From Lethocerus indicus (Eukaryota; Arthropoda; Insecta; Hemiptera; Belostomatidae): a DNA stretch of 64,000 nucleotides. Made by a program: the position numbers and the translations under genes. Shown here piece by piece: positions 48,044 to 60,212 of the stretch (positions are counted from its first letter, which is position 1; every line of letters starts with the position of its first letter). The stretch is from NCBI GenBank assembly GCA_019843655.1, contig JACDQD010000008.1, forward strand, positions 13,550,442 to 13,614,441. The letters are read 5' to 3'. A model generated the notes under the pieces. The model was not told the origin of the DNA, made no database searches, and saw only the letters and a program-made list of their open reading frames with translations.

Positions 48044-50704
48044 ATGAATATATTTCGTCTCCTTGGAGATTTATCTCACCTACTGGCTGTTATCATACTT
48101 TTAATGAAAATATGGAAAACGAGATCGTGTGCAGGTAGTGAATTGTACCGACCGTCACGTTAGGGTCAACATAGTTTGCCGGTTATAATGTTGTGCAGTG
48201 TTAATTATTGCTATCTACGAATCATAAAGTTTTTACTAGTTCAAATACCCAATTTCTACTTTTGCATGTTGAATTTTACATTTTGTTTTTGAAAGAAACT
48301 CTGAATCTATTATAAACAAACAATTTTCTTGTATTGCATTAACCTTTACAGTGTTGACTGTTCAAGTTATCATTATTTTAAATTTCTCTTTCAGGTATAT
48401 CCGGAAAATCTCAATTATTGTTTGCTGTAGTTTACACAGCTCGATACCTTGATTTGATCACGTCATTCATATCGGTCTACAACACAGTAATGAAAATTGT
48501 ATTTCTTGCGGCTTCTTATGGGACCCTGTATCTCATGTACCTCAAATTCAAGGCTACTTATGACCATAACCATGATACTTTTAGGTGTGTATTTCTTAAA
48601 ACAAATTTTATTTGTTTATATCTGTTATGCAAAATTATTTGGTGACAGCAATTACTTACTTTCTTACAACATGTATATTTGTCTTTTGGATAAATGAGCA
48701 TAATTAATCACTTCACTTCATTTCCTAGACCTGTATTCTATATAAATATTGTTTCTGGAACACATAATTTATTCTCCAGAGATGTTTTTATTTTTTAATT
48801 AAGTGTGTCATTTATTACATTTTTCTCTGTTCTTGATTGCGATCAGCTAATGCTAACTTATTTTTAATCAGGGCTGAGAAAACGTTTACAATCTCAAATC
48901 AATTTGTGTATGAATTTGTTGTAGTGAGGACATGCACTAATTTTGGAATAATAAAAGAACGTCATGTTTTAAAATCAAAAATGTTCTTTTTCTGTTCATT
49001 TTTAAGTAACTTCTTAAGGAATTTTCTGTCTTAATGACAGGACTAGTTAAAAGTAAATGGAATGATTTGAGTATATTCAAGTTATTTTGAACTTTCTCAA
49101 GTGGAAGTATCACTCTATGGTGCATAATTGGAGACAATGTTACCAGAAAAAATATTGTATATTTATATTTCAGCTAAATAAGTTATTTCATTTCTTTGTT
49201 TTTATTTTGAATAGGATCGAGTTCCTTGTTATTCCTGCAGGAATTTTGGCTCTCCTTATAAATCATGACTTCTATCTGTTAGAGGTATGTATTATAATTT
49301 AAATATATCCAACAAAACATCTTATCAAAAATTCCAAGTGTGGATAACATTTATCTTAGAATTTTATAGTCTTACGAGTGTTATTCAAGTGCTGATTTTA
49401 ATCATCAGTATTAGTATTAAATGTAGTCAAACCTATTGGAATTACAATGTTGTTTTATAAACAATTATTTACAATGTTTCTGACTTGAAATATATTCAAT
49501 CATTCAGTCTACCATCATGAAAATACTCCAAATTCTTATGTTCATGAACTCTTACTTGCTTATATATTCATAGCACAATGGTTCAATCCTACCTCAAGTT
49601 TTCATGTAACACAGCATTAAAATAAGCATTATAGATCCCTGAAACAGTGATGAACTCTGTTTGATCAATATTTTATCCACATCGATAACTATCATTTAAT
49701 TATTTTATAAAAGAATTTTCTTTATATATATAGTTTGTATATATGATACGCATAATGTTGTTTTGTGTTGATATTTTCTTAATTTCAGAATAATATGTAA
49801 CAGTAGAGTTCAACTCTGATATCTAATACATGTATGCTAATGAAAACAATTATGTGTAAAGCCCTTTTATCTAAATGATAACTGATTTGTCATTTTATTC
49901 ATTATTTAATTTAGCATTTATTCTTACCAATTATGCTTATTCAGTGTATCAACATTATGGGACATTTTCATGCATGAAATCAACTATTTCACCGAGAGAG
50001 AATTATGATTGAGACCTAGTGTCAATCAAACTACCTCAACTTATCATTTGGTTACTGGAGCCACACTTAAAATATGATTAACCTCTAATCCTTTTTTCTT
50101 TGTTATCAATTATTTTAGTAAGGAATCATGCAATCATTATTTGTTGTGTCAAATGATGGATGACATTTTACATCAATGATATATCTTCATCTTCTTATGT
50201 TTTAACAATTTTACCTGAGAAACATAATATTGTCTTGGTTTTTACTTTAATATAAATGTTGTTTTATTTCTTCTTCAGCAATTCTAAAATTACTTAGTTT
50301 TTATTTGTAATTCTGTGTTTAATGTGTAATAGATCTTGTGGACATTCAGTATCTACTTGGAGTCAGTAGCTATATTGCCGCAGTTATTCTTGGTATCAAA
50401 AACTGGTGAGGCTGAAAGCATCACATCACATTACTTGTTCGCCCTTGGATCTTACAGAGGTCTTTACCTCTTTAACTGGATATATCGTTACTATGTAGAA
50501 GACCATTACGACTTAATTGCAATAGTTGCAGGAGTTGTTCAAACTGTACTCTATTGTGACTTCTTCTATTTATATATTACAAAAGGTAATATAGATCTTA
50601 TTTTTGTGATAATGAAATATGTGATATGAAATAGTATGACATCTGACAATATTTATTTTCCTTTTTCAGTTCTTAAGGGGAAAAAATTGCAGTTACCAGC
50701 TTAA
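48044..50704 (+). CDS. KdelR: KDEL receptor, ER lumen protein-retaining receptor (212 aa)
   Basis: Canonical seven-helix receptor that binds the C-terminal KDEL-type signal of escaped ER residents in the Golgi and returns them to the ER in COPI vesicles. Exons: 48,044-48,134; 48,395-48,584; 49,215-49,284; 50,333-50,585; 50,670-50,704 (introns GT-AG, phases 1, 2, 0, 1). The 212 aa equal the usual family length. It starts M-N-I-F-R, has D-L-S-H, G-I-S-G-K-S-Q, T-A-R-Y-L-D and H-D-T-F-R, then [10 protein letters not shown] and Y-L-F-N-W, and ends with V-L-K-G-K-K before L-Q-L-P-A. Every ligand-site residue known from vertebrate structures is present: R5, H12, R47, D50, E117, W120, E127, Y158, R159, Y162, W166, D177. 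The C-terminal lysine cluster (K201, K204, K206, K207) used for COPI retrieval is also present. The gene body is CpG-depleted and the promoter CpG-normal, as for a constitutively expressed, methylated insect gene. It carries a UPRE just upstream of the start. This is the conserved member and the probable parent of the array. Confidence 0.97.
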
Positions 50705-50956
50705 AATTCTAAAGAGTGCAGTTTCTTGGAGAATGTGCACAAATCCAAAATATGTGGGTGATACAGAATGAAATTCACCTGCTTTGATTTCATTCAAAGC
50801 AATTATAGGCCCAAGGACATTTTCTGTTACTGTATGATTATGTTTGACTGACTAAAATGTTGTTAAATCATTGATTGCTTTCTCACAGTTATCAGGGAAA
50901 ACATGTAGTGCCGACAGTATTAAAATTAAGCACCTTGTTTAGTTTATTCCATCAAC

Positions 50957-50962
50957 AATAAA
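50957..50962 (+). terminator. Candidate polyadenylation signal of the KDEL receptor
   Basis: AATAAA, 253 bases after the stop codon. Confidence 0.4.
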
Positions 50963-51931
50963 TTTAATCTGCCTAAGAATTATGAAAAGTCCCAACATTT
51001 TAGTTCTGAGAATGTACAAAATTTTATTATTATATAATTCTATTATATACTTCCTCTTATGATTTCATATTATATAGTGGGGGACATTAAAAAAAATTAC
51101 TAATAATTTTGATTGGTTTGTGAGAATTTTAGCTGTATATAAGATGCAAAAACAATTGAGCTATATATTAGATGCTTAAATTATCTTGATCTGTGTGTAG
51201 CTAAGTTATAATTTAGAATCAGTGGTGTGCATGTGAACAAGAATTTATGTTTATATATGAATGGTTCTAACCTTTTTATGAAAAATTATGTTATCAAAAG
51301 ATTTTTAGTGTCATAAATTATTTATGTTAGGAAGGACTAGAGTACTTCATTAAATGTGGACAGTGAAGCTCCTACCCATATCTGTCGTCAATTTATCATT
51401 AAAACATTCAACCATTCTTATAATTAAGTTATATTTGTGCACTACATTGTATAAATTCCATGTAATACACAGTAAATGTCATATTTTACTTTTTGTTAGT
51501 GACTGAACCTTTAACTTTATACAATCAAAAATATGTGTTTTGTGTTGATACAAAAAATTCTATTTGTTTATAACTAAAGAATCTGACTTTAATGTTTATA
51601 TTTTTTGTAGTAGGAAGTTAAAATTTGGGTTTGAAAATTGTGAATGGTTGCTTTACTTTGTTTATTCTAACTTAAGACTAAGCTGTGGCATGATTGTATA
51701 CAAATTAGTTAAATCTTTATTATTACCAGTTTGATTTCTGTGAAATTTGATTACTATTTTTGGTATAAACCTAACACTCTTCTGGCAAATGACTATTATT
51801 TTAAAACTGTCTACTAGATATGTTGTATTTACCTATTAATGAATTAAACTATTGGGAAATAGCTAAAAATATTTGTGTTGCAAATATTTTTTTGTATTAC
51901 ATGGTGCATTAGAAAGTTATTATATTATTAT

Positions 51932-51935
<4 letters not shown>

Positions 51936-51989
<54 letters not shown>
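51936..51989. repeat. (TA)n microsatellite
   Basis: About 27 TA units preceded by a short (TTA)n run, between the KDEL receptor and Nup85. Confidence 0.95.
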
Positions 51990-51991
<2 letters not shown>

Positions 51992-52944
51992 CAATTTTAT
52001 AATATAAAAATTAAGTGTTTTTAAAATATAATTTTCATAGATTTAAAACCTGTTGAAAATCATTGAATAATAATATTTGTAAAAGTAAGATAGAGACTAT
52101 AACAGAATTTTACTAGCAATAATTTAGTAAAGATTCAGAGTTTTTTTAATGACAAACATTTGGAAAAACAGGGATTGGCATGTTCGGAAATTTGACTAGA
52201 GTATGGTGTATTATGTCCTGTGTTCTAATAAAAACCAATATTTTTGAATGTGAAAAATATAAGAAATTACAGAGTTGGCACTGTCAAAGGAAACTTTCCT
52301 GGCAGTTAGGGCAGACTTAACCTTTGCTGTTAGTCTCTTCCAAGTTATTTTCAGCAAGGCATCCCTCAAAGTTGTTTCACTTTTAACCGACAAATGACGC
52401 TTATTTTTATATTCTTTTTTTTATCGAGTTTCGTTTATCCCTACACCCTAAGAAACATTAGAGTCATATTACCATATCGACTAGGAGGGACAGAAAAGTG
52501 GGAGGTCCGTAAACGACGCGTTTCATGTTTGTCCAATATGTATTAGTATTTTGTTTATAGAACACCTGATGAGATAATTACCCAGAAAGATAAAATATTA
52601 ACTTTATATTTCTGTACTATGAGGCGGCCAATTCGAGTCAGCGTTGGTTAATTTATTATAGTTAGCGTACACGTGAAGAGCTGTACATATATTAACAATC
52701 TTAGTGCATCAATATGTTGAGTATCAGATGTTTGATGGATTGACCATCGTAACTAATTAAACAAAATTTGTCTACGTTTCCACCCTGCTGATTGAGCGAA
52801 TTAAAAGAAGTGACTTACAATTTGGTGTCGTAGCGTTTATATTGGCAATACTGAAATCACCTTAACGCTCATTTTATGTTCGTCCGTCTGGGGAGGTTAT
52901 GTTTATTGCTGTCTATGTTTTGAGCTTCCTAATCGCCGAATAAA

Positions 52945-54902
52945 ATGTCTGAAGTAAATGGGGATCAAGTCCCCGTTATTGTATGTCTGATAGTATTGTT
53001 AAGAGCAGAGATTCTTTTTCATTGCGTTCTTAATTTCGGTAGAAAGTATATAGAATATTATCTGTTCTAGCTTGTTCCTGATAGCGTATGCGAGAAAGCA
53101 GGTGTTTCCCTAACTTGGAGTGGAATAAATGGATTGGCCGTGTATGCTGCTCGTAAAAGAGAACCTATGCAGCAAGGTATATTTCTAATATACTACATGT
53201 TTGTCAAATAATAGATGTCAAATTGTAGAATAAACAATCAATCCATTCAATAATTATCCCTTGTGAATACTTATTTGTTTCTCCAGGATTAATTACTTTG
53301 ATTAGGTCTCATGTAATCAAAACTGCTGTGTTAGTCAATCATTTAATGAACAATTGTTTCTAATGTTTATTAAAATAATATGAAAGGTGATTAAATCAAA
53401 CCACTATAGCATTATGTTACATTTAATTTTCATAAATTTACAGGGCACATTCTTAAATAGTTTAGTTTGTTAATTTCAAGTATGTTTCTGTCATTTTAGC
53501 TCATAAGTATGCTTCTGAAACACCGTGTGAGAATAATATTTTTCTCCTTAGTCATAAGTCAGTATTATTTGATACCGAGTTGAGGAAACTAGTCAATGAA
53601 TCTAGTGGTACATTTACCAAGTCCAGAAATTTACCTCCAGGTTCTGATCTACGTTCACACATCTTGGATCTTAGTCATGAACATAGGTTAGTACATTTTA
53701 TGTATGTTTAAATTGTATAAGCAGTAAGTGCCATTTATTGATTGATTTTTAATTAAATCTAATGTGCCAAAGGCTGATTGAGACTTTACTTGTCCATTAA
53801 TGCACCCTTTTTTGTCTAGATCTTCGATTCGTCAATGCATTGAAAATTTACAAGCAGCAGCAATTAATAAGAAAAATGAAACTTATAATGAGTGGGCAGA
53901 TGCTTTTGATAACATTGAGATTTTATGGCACTTATGTGAACTCCTTCATTTAGATGTTGTTCCAGGTATATTGTACAATACCTATTTTTAGAACCAGTTA
54001 TTCTTCAGAAATTTTAACTGTTATTTTGTATTTCTTATTACTGTATGCTTTTTATATTTAACATTCTTCCATTCTGCAATTCATTTGCTTATAGCTCTTA
54101 TTCACATATATGGTTTGGAGTATTATTCCATAGTTTCCATCAATTATTATTTATCTTATATTCCAAATAGTGTAGATTTTTTTTAGGAGTATTAAATAAT
54201 TTTAATCGGTTATGTCCTTATTTGTATTATTTTATTTTAAACTGTGTATTTTATTAAGGAGTATAAATTAATTTTGAAGTTAATATTGCAAGGTCTTCTG
54301 TAATTTAATGTAAAAATAACAATATAATAGTATAAATAGGATAGTTTATGCAATTTTCAATTATTTCCTTTTGTAAATTTCAAGATAGGTTCTTAAATTA
54401 ATTAATCTGAAAATATGTCACTTTATGTTATGAATACATTTTATTTTATCCAAATGCGACATTATTTATTGTATTTTATTAATAAAACACACCTATTTCC
54501 TGTTAAAGACAATTAATTTATAATTATTTTTTGTTTGTATTAGCTGATGCAGTCTTACCACGTCTACTTGAATGGATTCAATTCCATTCTTCCGAATATG
54601 ATCTGAAAGCCTCAGCTGTGTTGACACAAACATATTCAAAGGGAGCAGAACTAAGACATTCGGATTATTGGGAGTTAGTTATGCGTATGTTGCTCCAGGG
54701 GAGGTTTGAGGCAACCAGGGCCCTTCTTAGGTTGCACTCTAAAGCTGACACTACTCCCTTTCTTGAAGCCGATTCTCTTCTACGTTCAATACCAGTCTAT
54801 TCTGTAAGCAGACACGAACTATTTCCTCTTTTTCAGTCAGATAATTGACAATAACTTTCTTGTAACATCATTAATTCACATCTGTGCCAGAAAAATATGA
54901 AG

Positions 54903-54964
<62 letters not shown>

Positions 54965-55358
54965 GTTTATAATATTTCAATTTATAAAATTTTTATTTAC
55001 TATTTTCTGACAGTTTTCTGAAAAATAATTTCTGAGAAAACATTCTGGGGAGTTATTCCTTCAACATTTCATAATTAAATTGTCTTCTTTTTTTAATAAT
55101 TCACAAAGTATACATTTATTATATAATCATTTAACTATTTTGTTTTATATTTGTAATTTTAATTATAATTCCTTTAGTTATAAGGTAAATTAATAGAAGA
55201 ATTTGATTTAATCATATATATTTTTGTGGATGCTCAGAGGCCAGAGCATTTAAATTGAATCATTTAGACCATTAGTGGTACAAAAACCATATTAGATCAA
55301 GACTAGGTTCAACTTAATACACTCTGCTTGCTGTAGCTTGTTGAATTCTAATGATAAA

Positions 55359-55417
<59 letters not shown>

Positions 55418-58400
55418 ATAATTTATTTATTTATATGTGTTATTTAAGGTCTTCTGTGGTCTGTCTGTCTCTGAATTCAATGGCCGGTGGAAGGGTTGGA
55501 AAACTGCTGTAAGAGCAAAAATAAAATCAGCAACTTTTGCTCCATACCCAAAATTGCTTGTCATAATGAGTGTATGTGTATTTTATTTCCTATTTGGTAA
55601 TATTATGAAGTTTACCATTCAGATAACATTTACTCAAATGTATATAATATAAAAGTACAAAGTCTACTTATAAATATTTCTATCTCAGTATCTGTATATA
55701 CATTTATTAAATAATTATTCCAGATTCTTGGAGAAGAAGAGTTACCTATCTCAGATATAAAACCGCATTGTGAAACATGGTATCATCTGATGACATCTGT
55801 ACTTCTCTTCTCAGACCCCACAGTAAAGATCCATGATCTGAACTATCATGCTAATAAATGTATTAATTATTATGGTGGTCAGGCTAATCTTAAACTTCTT
55901 GATTTGACGATTTTGGCCATATTTGATTCTGACATCAATGGGGTAAGTGAACCAAGTGAAATCACTCATTTTTAACATGCGCTTCTTTTATAATTATATA
56001 TTTGTTAAAATTGTAAGAGTTTACTGCAAAGAATTTCATTTATTGTGTTATTGTTTCAGGCTGTTAGAAAGCTCCAGATGGGTATTGACGGCAGTTGGTG
56101 TGCTGTGCATCTGGGAAACTTGCTTGATTTAGCTGGATATTTTAGTAGGCATGATCCACTGATTAACAGGTGAATAAGAAACTAAAATTAACTAAATTAA
56201 GTAAGGAATGTTCATTAATTAATTGTCATATTATAACTCATTATTTCCAGAAAAGAACGAGTACAAATGGAACAACTTCTTCTTGATTATGGAAGGCTAC
56301 TTATGTCACATCATTCACTGTGGCAAGTTGGTATTACTTATCTTGAATATTGCCCAATTCATGGAAGAGATACATTGAAAGTTTTGTTAGAAAAAATTCC
56401 TGTTGAGAATGGAAGGAAGGCACACAAAATATTAAACATCGCCAGAAAGCTTGGACTGAATGATTTTGGTAAAAAATATTTTTGTACCTTTAGTCTGTTA
56501 TTCCATTTTTATCAAAAAAATTATTTTCTAATTTAAAGAAGAGTTCAATTGAAATAATAAATCATTTCTAAAATATGCAATAAATCATTAATAATAACAC
56601 TCTTATTTATTAGTGGGATCCAGCAGTTTGATACACCATCTTTCCTTTCATTGTGCATTTATTATAGCTTGTGTGTTTTCTAGAAGCTTGATAATTTCAT
56701 AGATTTTTATTTATCTGTCCAATTTGTGTCAGTTACAATGACCTCTTCATTATTCTTTAATGTTTTGTGCTTCTTTAAATGTTTTGAAAAGACAATTTTG
56801 TGAATTAGTGAAACCTTTATCAGTTTTCACCTAGAAGACATTTACTTAGAGAAAGTAAACTTAATATTGCCTTTTTGTTCTGTTGAGCAGATTGTGCTGT
56901 CCCTTTCATATTCTCAAGAACCCATGCAAAATTTTTTGATTTATTGTTTAATGGAAGAAGTGAAGATAAACACTCAATCTTCCCAGATCCAAACTCACAG
57001 TTACCATGATATTACCGTTCACATTCCTATCCTGGGTGGTGATCAATTCCTACAATATTTGTACAAAGAGCAGAGCCTTCATTTTTTAATTTTAATCTGA
57101 AAATCCAGGTCCCTAATTTTAAATTTTCAAAATTAAATATTTAATACTAAATACCTTTAATTTAACTTTAGAGTTGAGGGATATGTGACCCATTTTGCAG
57201 TTATTGTATTGTATATTCTATATTTTATAAATTTGAAGCTTCCTAGTTGACATTAGTTTATTCCTTCTCCGATCTTTCTACTTTTCTGATTAACCCGAAC
57301 ATGAAATTGTCAGAATTTAATAATCTATTAAGAAAATATTGAATATATCTAACACTCATCTGCAAAATGACAGGTATATAATTAACTCTCCTTAAGACAT
57401 GGGATCTCCCTGTTTTAACAGGATCAGGAACTTTTAAAAATGAGGAACTTTATTGTGATTTTCCTAACTAAAGTATAAGACTCACATGAATTAATCTTTT
57501 CAGCTTCTAGTTTGTATAAGACTCACATGAATTAATCTTTTCAGCTTCTAGTTTGTGTCGTGTAATGGGTATGAAATGCATGAAAAGTTATCATGTTGGC
57601 AAGGCACTAACGTGGGCACTACTATCAAATGATAGTGAATTTGCTAGTTGCATTGCTGATCATTATTTGCGTCGCTATGCAGTTGAAGCTGATCTTGAAT
57701 GTTCAGACACTTTGTTGCATTTAGGTCAGTCAATGTTAGTCAGCAGCAGGCTCACTTTCTTAGGTCAGTATCTCTTTCTAGTTTTGAAATTATTTTTATA
57801 GAATAAATATGTTTATATGCAACTTTGATGAATTATTTTCTAATGTTAAGATTAGATTATTTAAATCTAAGCTAATTTAAGTTTCATGTAATAATAATGA
57901 GCAAAAATCTCAAGAACTTTTGTTGAAAGAATATCTTGACAGAATCAAATATGAAATCATTTATTGAAATATTAATGTCTTCTAATAAACAATGTTGTAT
58001 CTTTATTTGTAGCTAAGTACTGCGAATTTCATGAGCTGTATGAAAAAACTGAAATTAAGGATGCTGCAGCCTTGTTAATACGACTTTTGGATTCCAAAGT
58101 ATCACCTAAATAGTAAGTCATTTACAATAATATAAATCATATTTATATTTATAATGGCTAAAACTGCTTTTCTGCATAAAAAAAGTTACGAAAAAATTTA
58201 TATTTGAATATTTGTCTCTAAGCTCAGTAGTTTGAATAAAATACAAGTCAGTGTTATTTGATTAGGTATGTTGAATTTGTTAACCATTTATGTTTTAGTA
58301 GAATCATATTATTTCCTAGTAGCATCTATCATACATTTTATACAACTATGTAGTAAACTAGTATTGTTTCTTGTTGTTTTCCTTTGTAAAATACTAAGGC

Positions 58401-58682
58401 TTAATAATCTGTTTTAGTTTTTGGTTGACATTATTGTCAGATGCAGTACCATTGTTAACACATAAAGGAGCTACTGTGTTTAACAGTGATGATACTACTG
58501 TTCTTTTGGCATGCTTGGAAGAACTGTCTACAGACATGGCTGATAATCCTGCTATCAAAAAACCAAACTTTCATGAGAAGACACAGTATATACGGATGGC
58601 AATTGCCAAAAATTTGGCCAAGACTCTAATATCAGAATCTTGTTCTACTGGATCAAGTGAAAGAGTATTTAAGTGTTACTGA
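52945..58682 (+). CDS. Nup85: Nucleoporin Nup85 (662 aa)
   Basis: Scaffold nucleoporin of the Nup107-160 (Y) complex in the outer ring of the nuclear pore, partner of Seh1. Twelve exons: 52,945-52,980; 53,071-53,176; 53,500-53,686; 53,820-53,965; 54,544-54,803; 55,449-55,571; 55,724-55,942; 56,060-56,169; 56,251-56,468; 57,545-57,763; 58,013-58,112; 58,418-58,682. Every junction is GT-AG and keeps the frame; 662 aa compares with 656 in human. The start is short: M-S-E-V-N-G, then V-P-V-I-L-V-P-D (human V-T-L-I-P-G), before a Seh1-binding N-terminal part and an all-helical ACE1-type body. Diagnostic stretches are E-I-L-W-H-L-C-E-L-L (human E-L-I-W-N-L-C-E-I-L), L-L-F-S-D-P-T-V-K (human L-L-Y-S-N-P-T-V-K), Y-L-E-Y-C-P, S-R-L-T-F-L and F-W-L-T-L-L-S-D-A-V-P-L-L near the end. 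Introns are mostly AT-rich and CpG-depleted, two with long (TA)n tracts. The exon 10 acceptor is tandemly duplicated. Plus strand, downstream of KdelR and convergent with NUDT1. Confidence 0.96.
54904..54960. repeat. (TA)n microsatellite in Nup85 intron 5
   Basis: About 27 TA units, 100 bp after the exon 5 donor. Confidence 0.95.
55362..55414. repeat. Second (TA)n microsatellite in Nup85 intron 5
   Basis: About 26 TA units, ending 34 bp before exon 6. The branch-point and acceptor region of this intron is thus compressed between a repeat and the exon. Confidence 0.95.
57473..57554 (+). repeat. Perfect 41-bp tandem duplication over the Nup85 exon 10 acceptor
   Basis: Two identical 41-bp units (57,473-57,513 and 57,514-57,554) each contain the polypyrimidine tract, the TTTTCAG acceptor and the first ten bases of exon 10. 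Use of the downstream acceptor (exon from 57,545) keeps the Nup85 frame. Use of the upstream one (exon from 57,504) would add 41 bases and soon meet an in-frame TAA at 57,491+41 (the TAA of the second unit's AATTAATC). Perfect identity implies a recent origin or an assembly artefact. Confidence 0.9.
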
Positions 58683-58929
58683 TGTCACCTCTAGTTTTTT
58701 TATTTTCTTTTTTATGTACATTTTGTATATAATTACACATTTTTACCATAAATAACATTCTTAAGAAAAGCTGTCATTGTATTGATACTTAACTATTTAA
58801 ATCATAAGTCAATGTGTAATTAATCCTTCTCACTAAGCATTTTTGTCACATATATGCAATGTTTTCAATATAAATTAAATGTAATATAGAATGTTTTTAA
58901 TGCCATATCTCCTATCAGAAACATTCTCT

Positions 58930-58935
58930 AATAAA
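58930..58935 (+). terminator. Candidate polyadenylation signal of Nup85
   Basis: AATAAA, 248 bases after the stop codon. Confidence 0.45.
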
Positions 58936-59977
58936 ATCGCTCTAAGCAGTTCACATTCTTTATTTGTGGGAAAAACATTTATCTGTTTATTAAATTTTGT
59001 TGTATTCCATAGGTAACTTAATCTCTGGGCTCACAATAAAAGAAATATTGGGTTTATATTTGTTCACCAAAACAGTATCAGAGTACAATAGTTAAAAGTA
59101 GTCTTGACAAAGCTTGTTTTCTTCTTTGTATTATGTATATCCTACCGATAAGATACAATAAAATGCAATTATATGATTATATAACTTATAAATTTATAAA
59201 AAAAGGTTTACCTTAGAACAAAACTATTAAATATTTATTTGATTGTTATTTATATGTTAGACTCCTAATGTATTGGTAATTATTGCTGACAATCCAGTTA
59301 TCCTTGATCTTATCAAAGAACTGATGATAGTCCTCATTCATCTTTAGATAAACTCAAAATTTACAGTTAAAAACAATGATATCTCAAAAATTCAACATTA
59401 TATTTTGATATAACAGTTTATTTTTATAATGCAATTGTCACTTTATAACATTAAAACCAATTTTGTGCCACATATTTAATAGAATAAATAATTTTTTTAA
59501 TTACACAATTCCGTTATTTTAGAATCTATTAGTTATCAGTCTAATATTTATTGTAGCATTTCCATTTTTTCTTGTGACTCTTATTGACCCTTGTTTATTT
59601 TATTTGAAAAGTCAAGTTTCTTCTTAATTTTTAGATTGAGTAATTTTGTAATACAACTTACATATTTTCTTGGTGAGTTTATTTTAAGGTAAACCTATTG
59701 AAAATAGTAAAGGGAAGTAAACACCCGAAGCTTACATTGATAGGTTATGTATTAATTTATGATAGAGTTTTCTGTGGTAGTACCTTTACCATCTCATTAT
59801 CTAAAGTTAGATTTAAAATATGGTAACAAAATAATTAAAATTAGTTATATTTTTTCCAAAAATAATATTTATTCTTATATAAGTACAATAAACAGTCTTC
59901 GATACAATTGGAACTTTTTAAAAATATACCCTGAATTCTGTACAAAGCAGTTTTCTTATAATCTAACCATATATTTT

Positions 59978-59983
59978 TTTATT
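59978..59983 (-). terminator. Candidate polyadenylation signal of NUDT1
   Basis: AATAAA on the minus strand, 230 bases after the stop codon. Confidence 0.4.
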
Positions 59984-60212
59984 TAATTGAAAAAGGCCTT
60001 CCTGCTTAACCTAATTTATCCTTTGGCCCAAATAAATGCATTTGTATAAAAATGCACAAACAAAATGTTACTGGTAACAAAACATCACAGTCCAAAGTAA
60101 AACTTTTAAACTCTGTAGTAAAAAAAATTACCTCTTTCTACTCTTTGAAAATTAAAGCACGATTTAAACAAAATATTAATATTTTCCTTGAGCAATAGTA
60201 AAGACACATTAA

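Larger units (their letters stand above)
50705..52944. other. 3' region of the KDEL receptor and promoter of Nup85
   Basis: AATAAA at 50,957-50,962 is the first clear polyadenylation signal. Further AT-rich sequence suggests a long 3' UTR. Only two CpGs occur in 50,701-51,720. A (TA)n tract lies at 51,936-51,989. From about 52,380 CpG returns to normal density, marking the Nup85 promoter. The minus-strand frame at 52,211-52,393 has no recognisable content. Confidence 0.6.
58683..60212. other. Convergent 3' ends of Nup85 and NUDT1
   Basis: AT-rich, CpG-poor sequence holding the 3' UTRs of two convergent genes. Nup85 has AATAAA at 58,930-58,935; NUDT1 has AATAAA on the minus strand at 59,978-59,983. 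The plus-strand frame at 59,759-59,986 has no recognisable content. Confidence 0.55.

Noticed and set aside
56867..57100. 77-codon open frame in Nup85 intron 9
   Set aside because: It is not part of the conserved Nup85 sequence, adds no in-frame junction, and matches no family I know.
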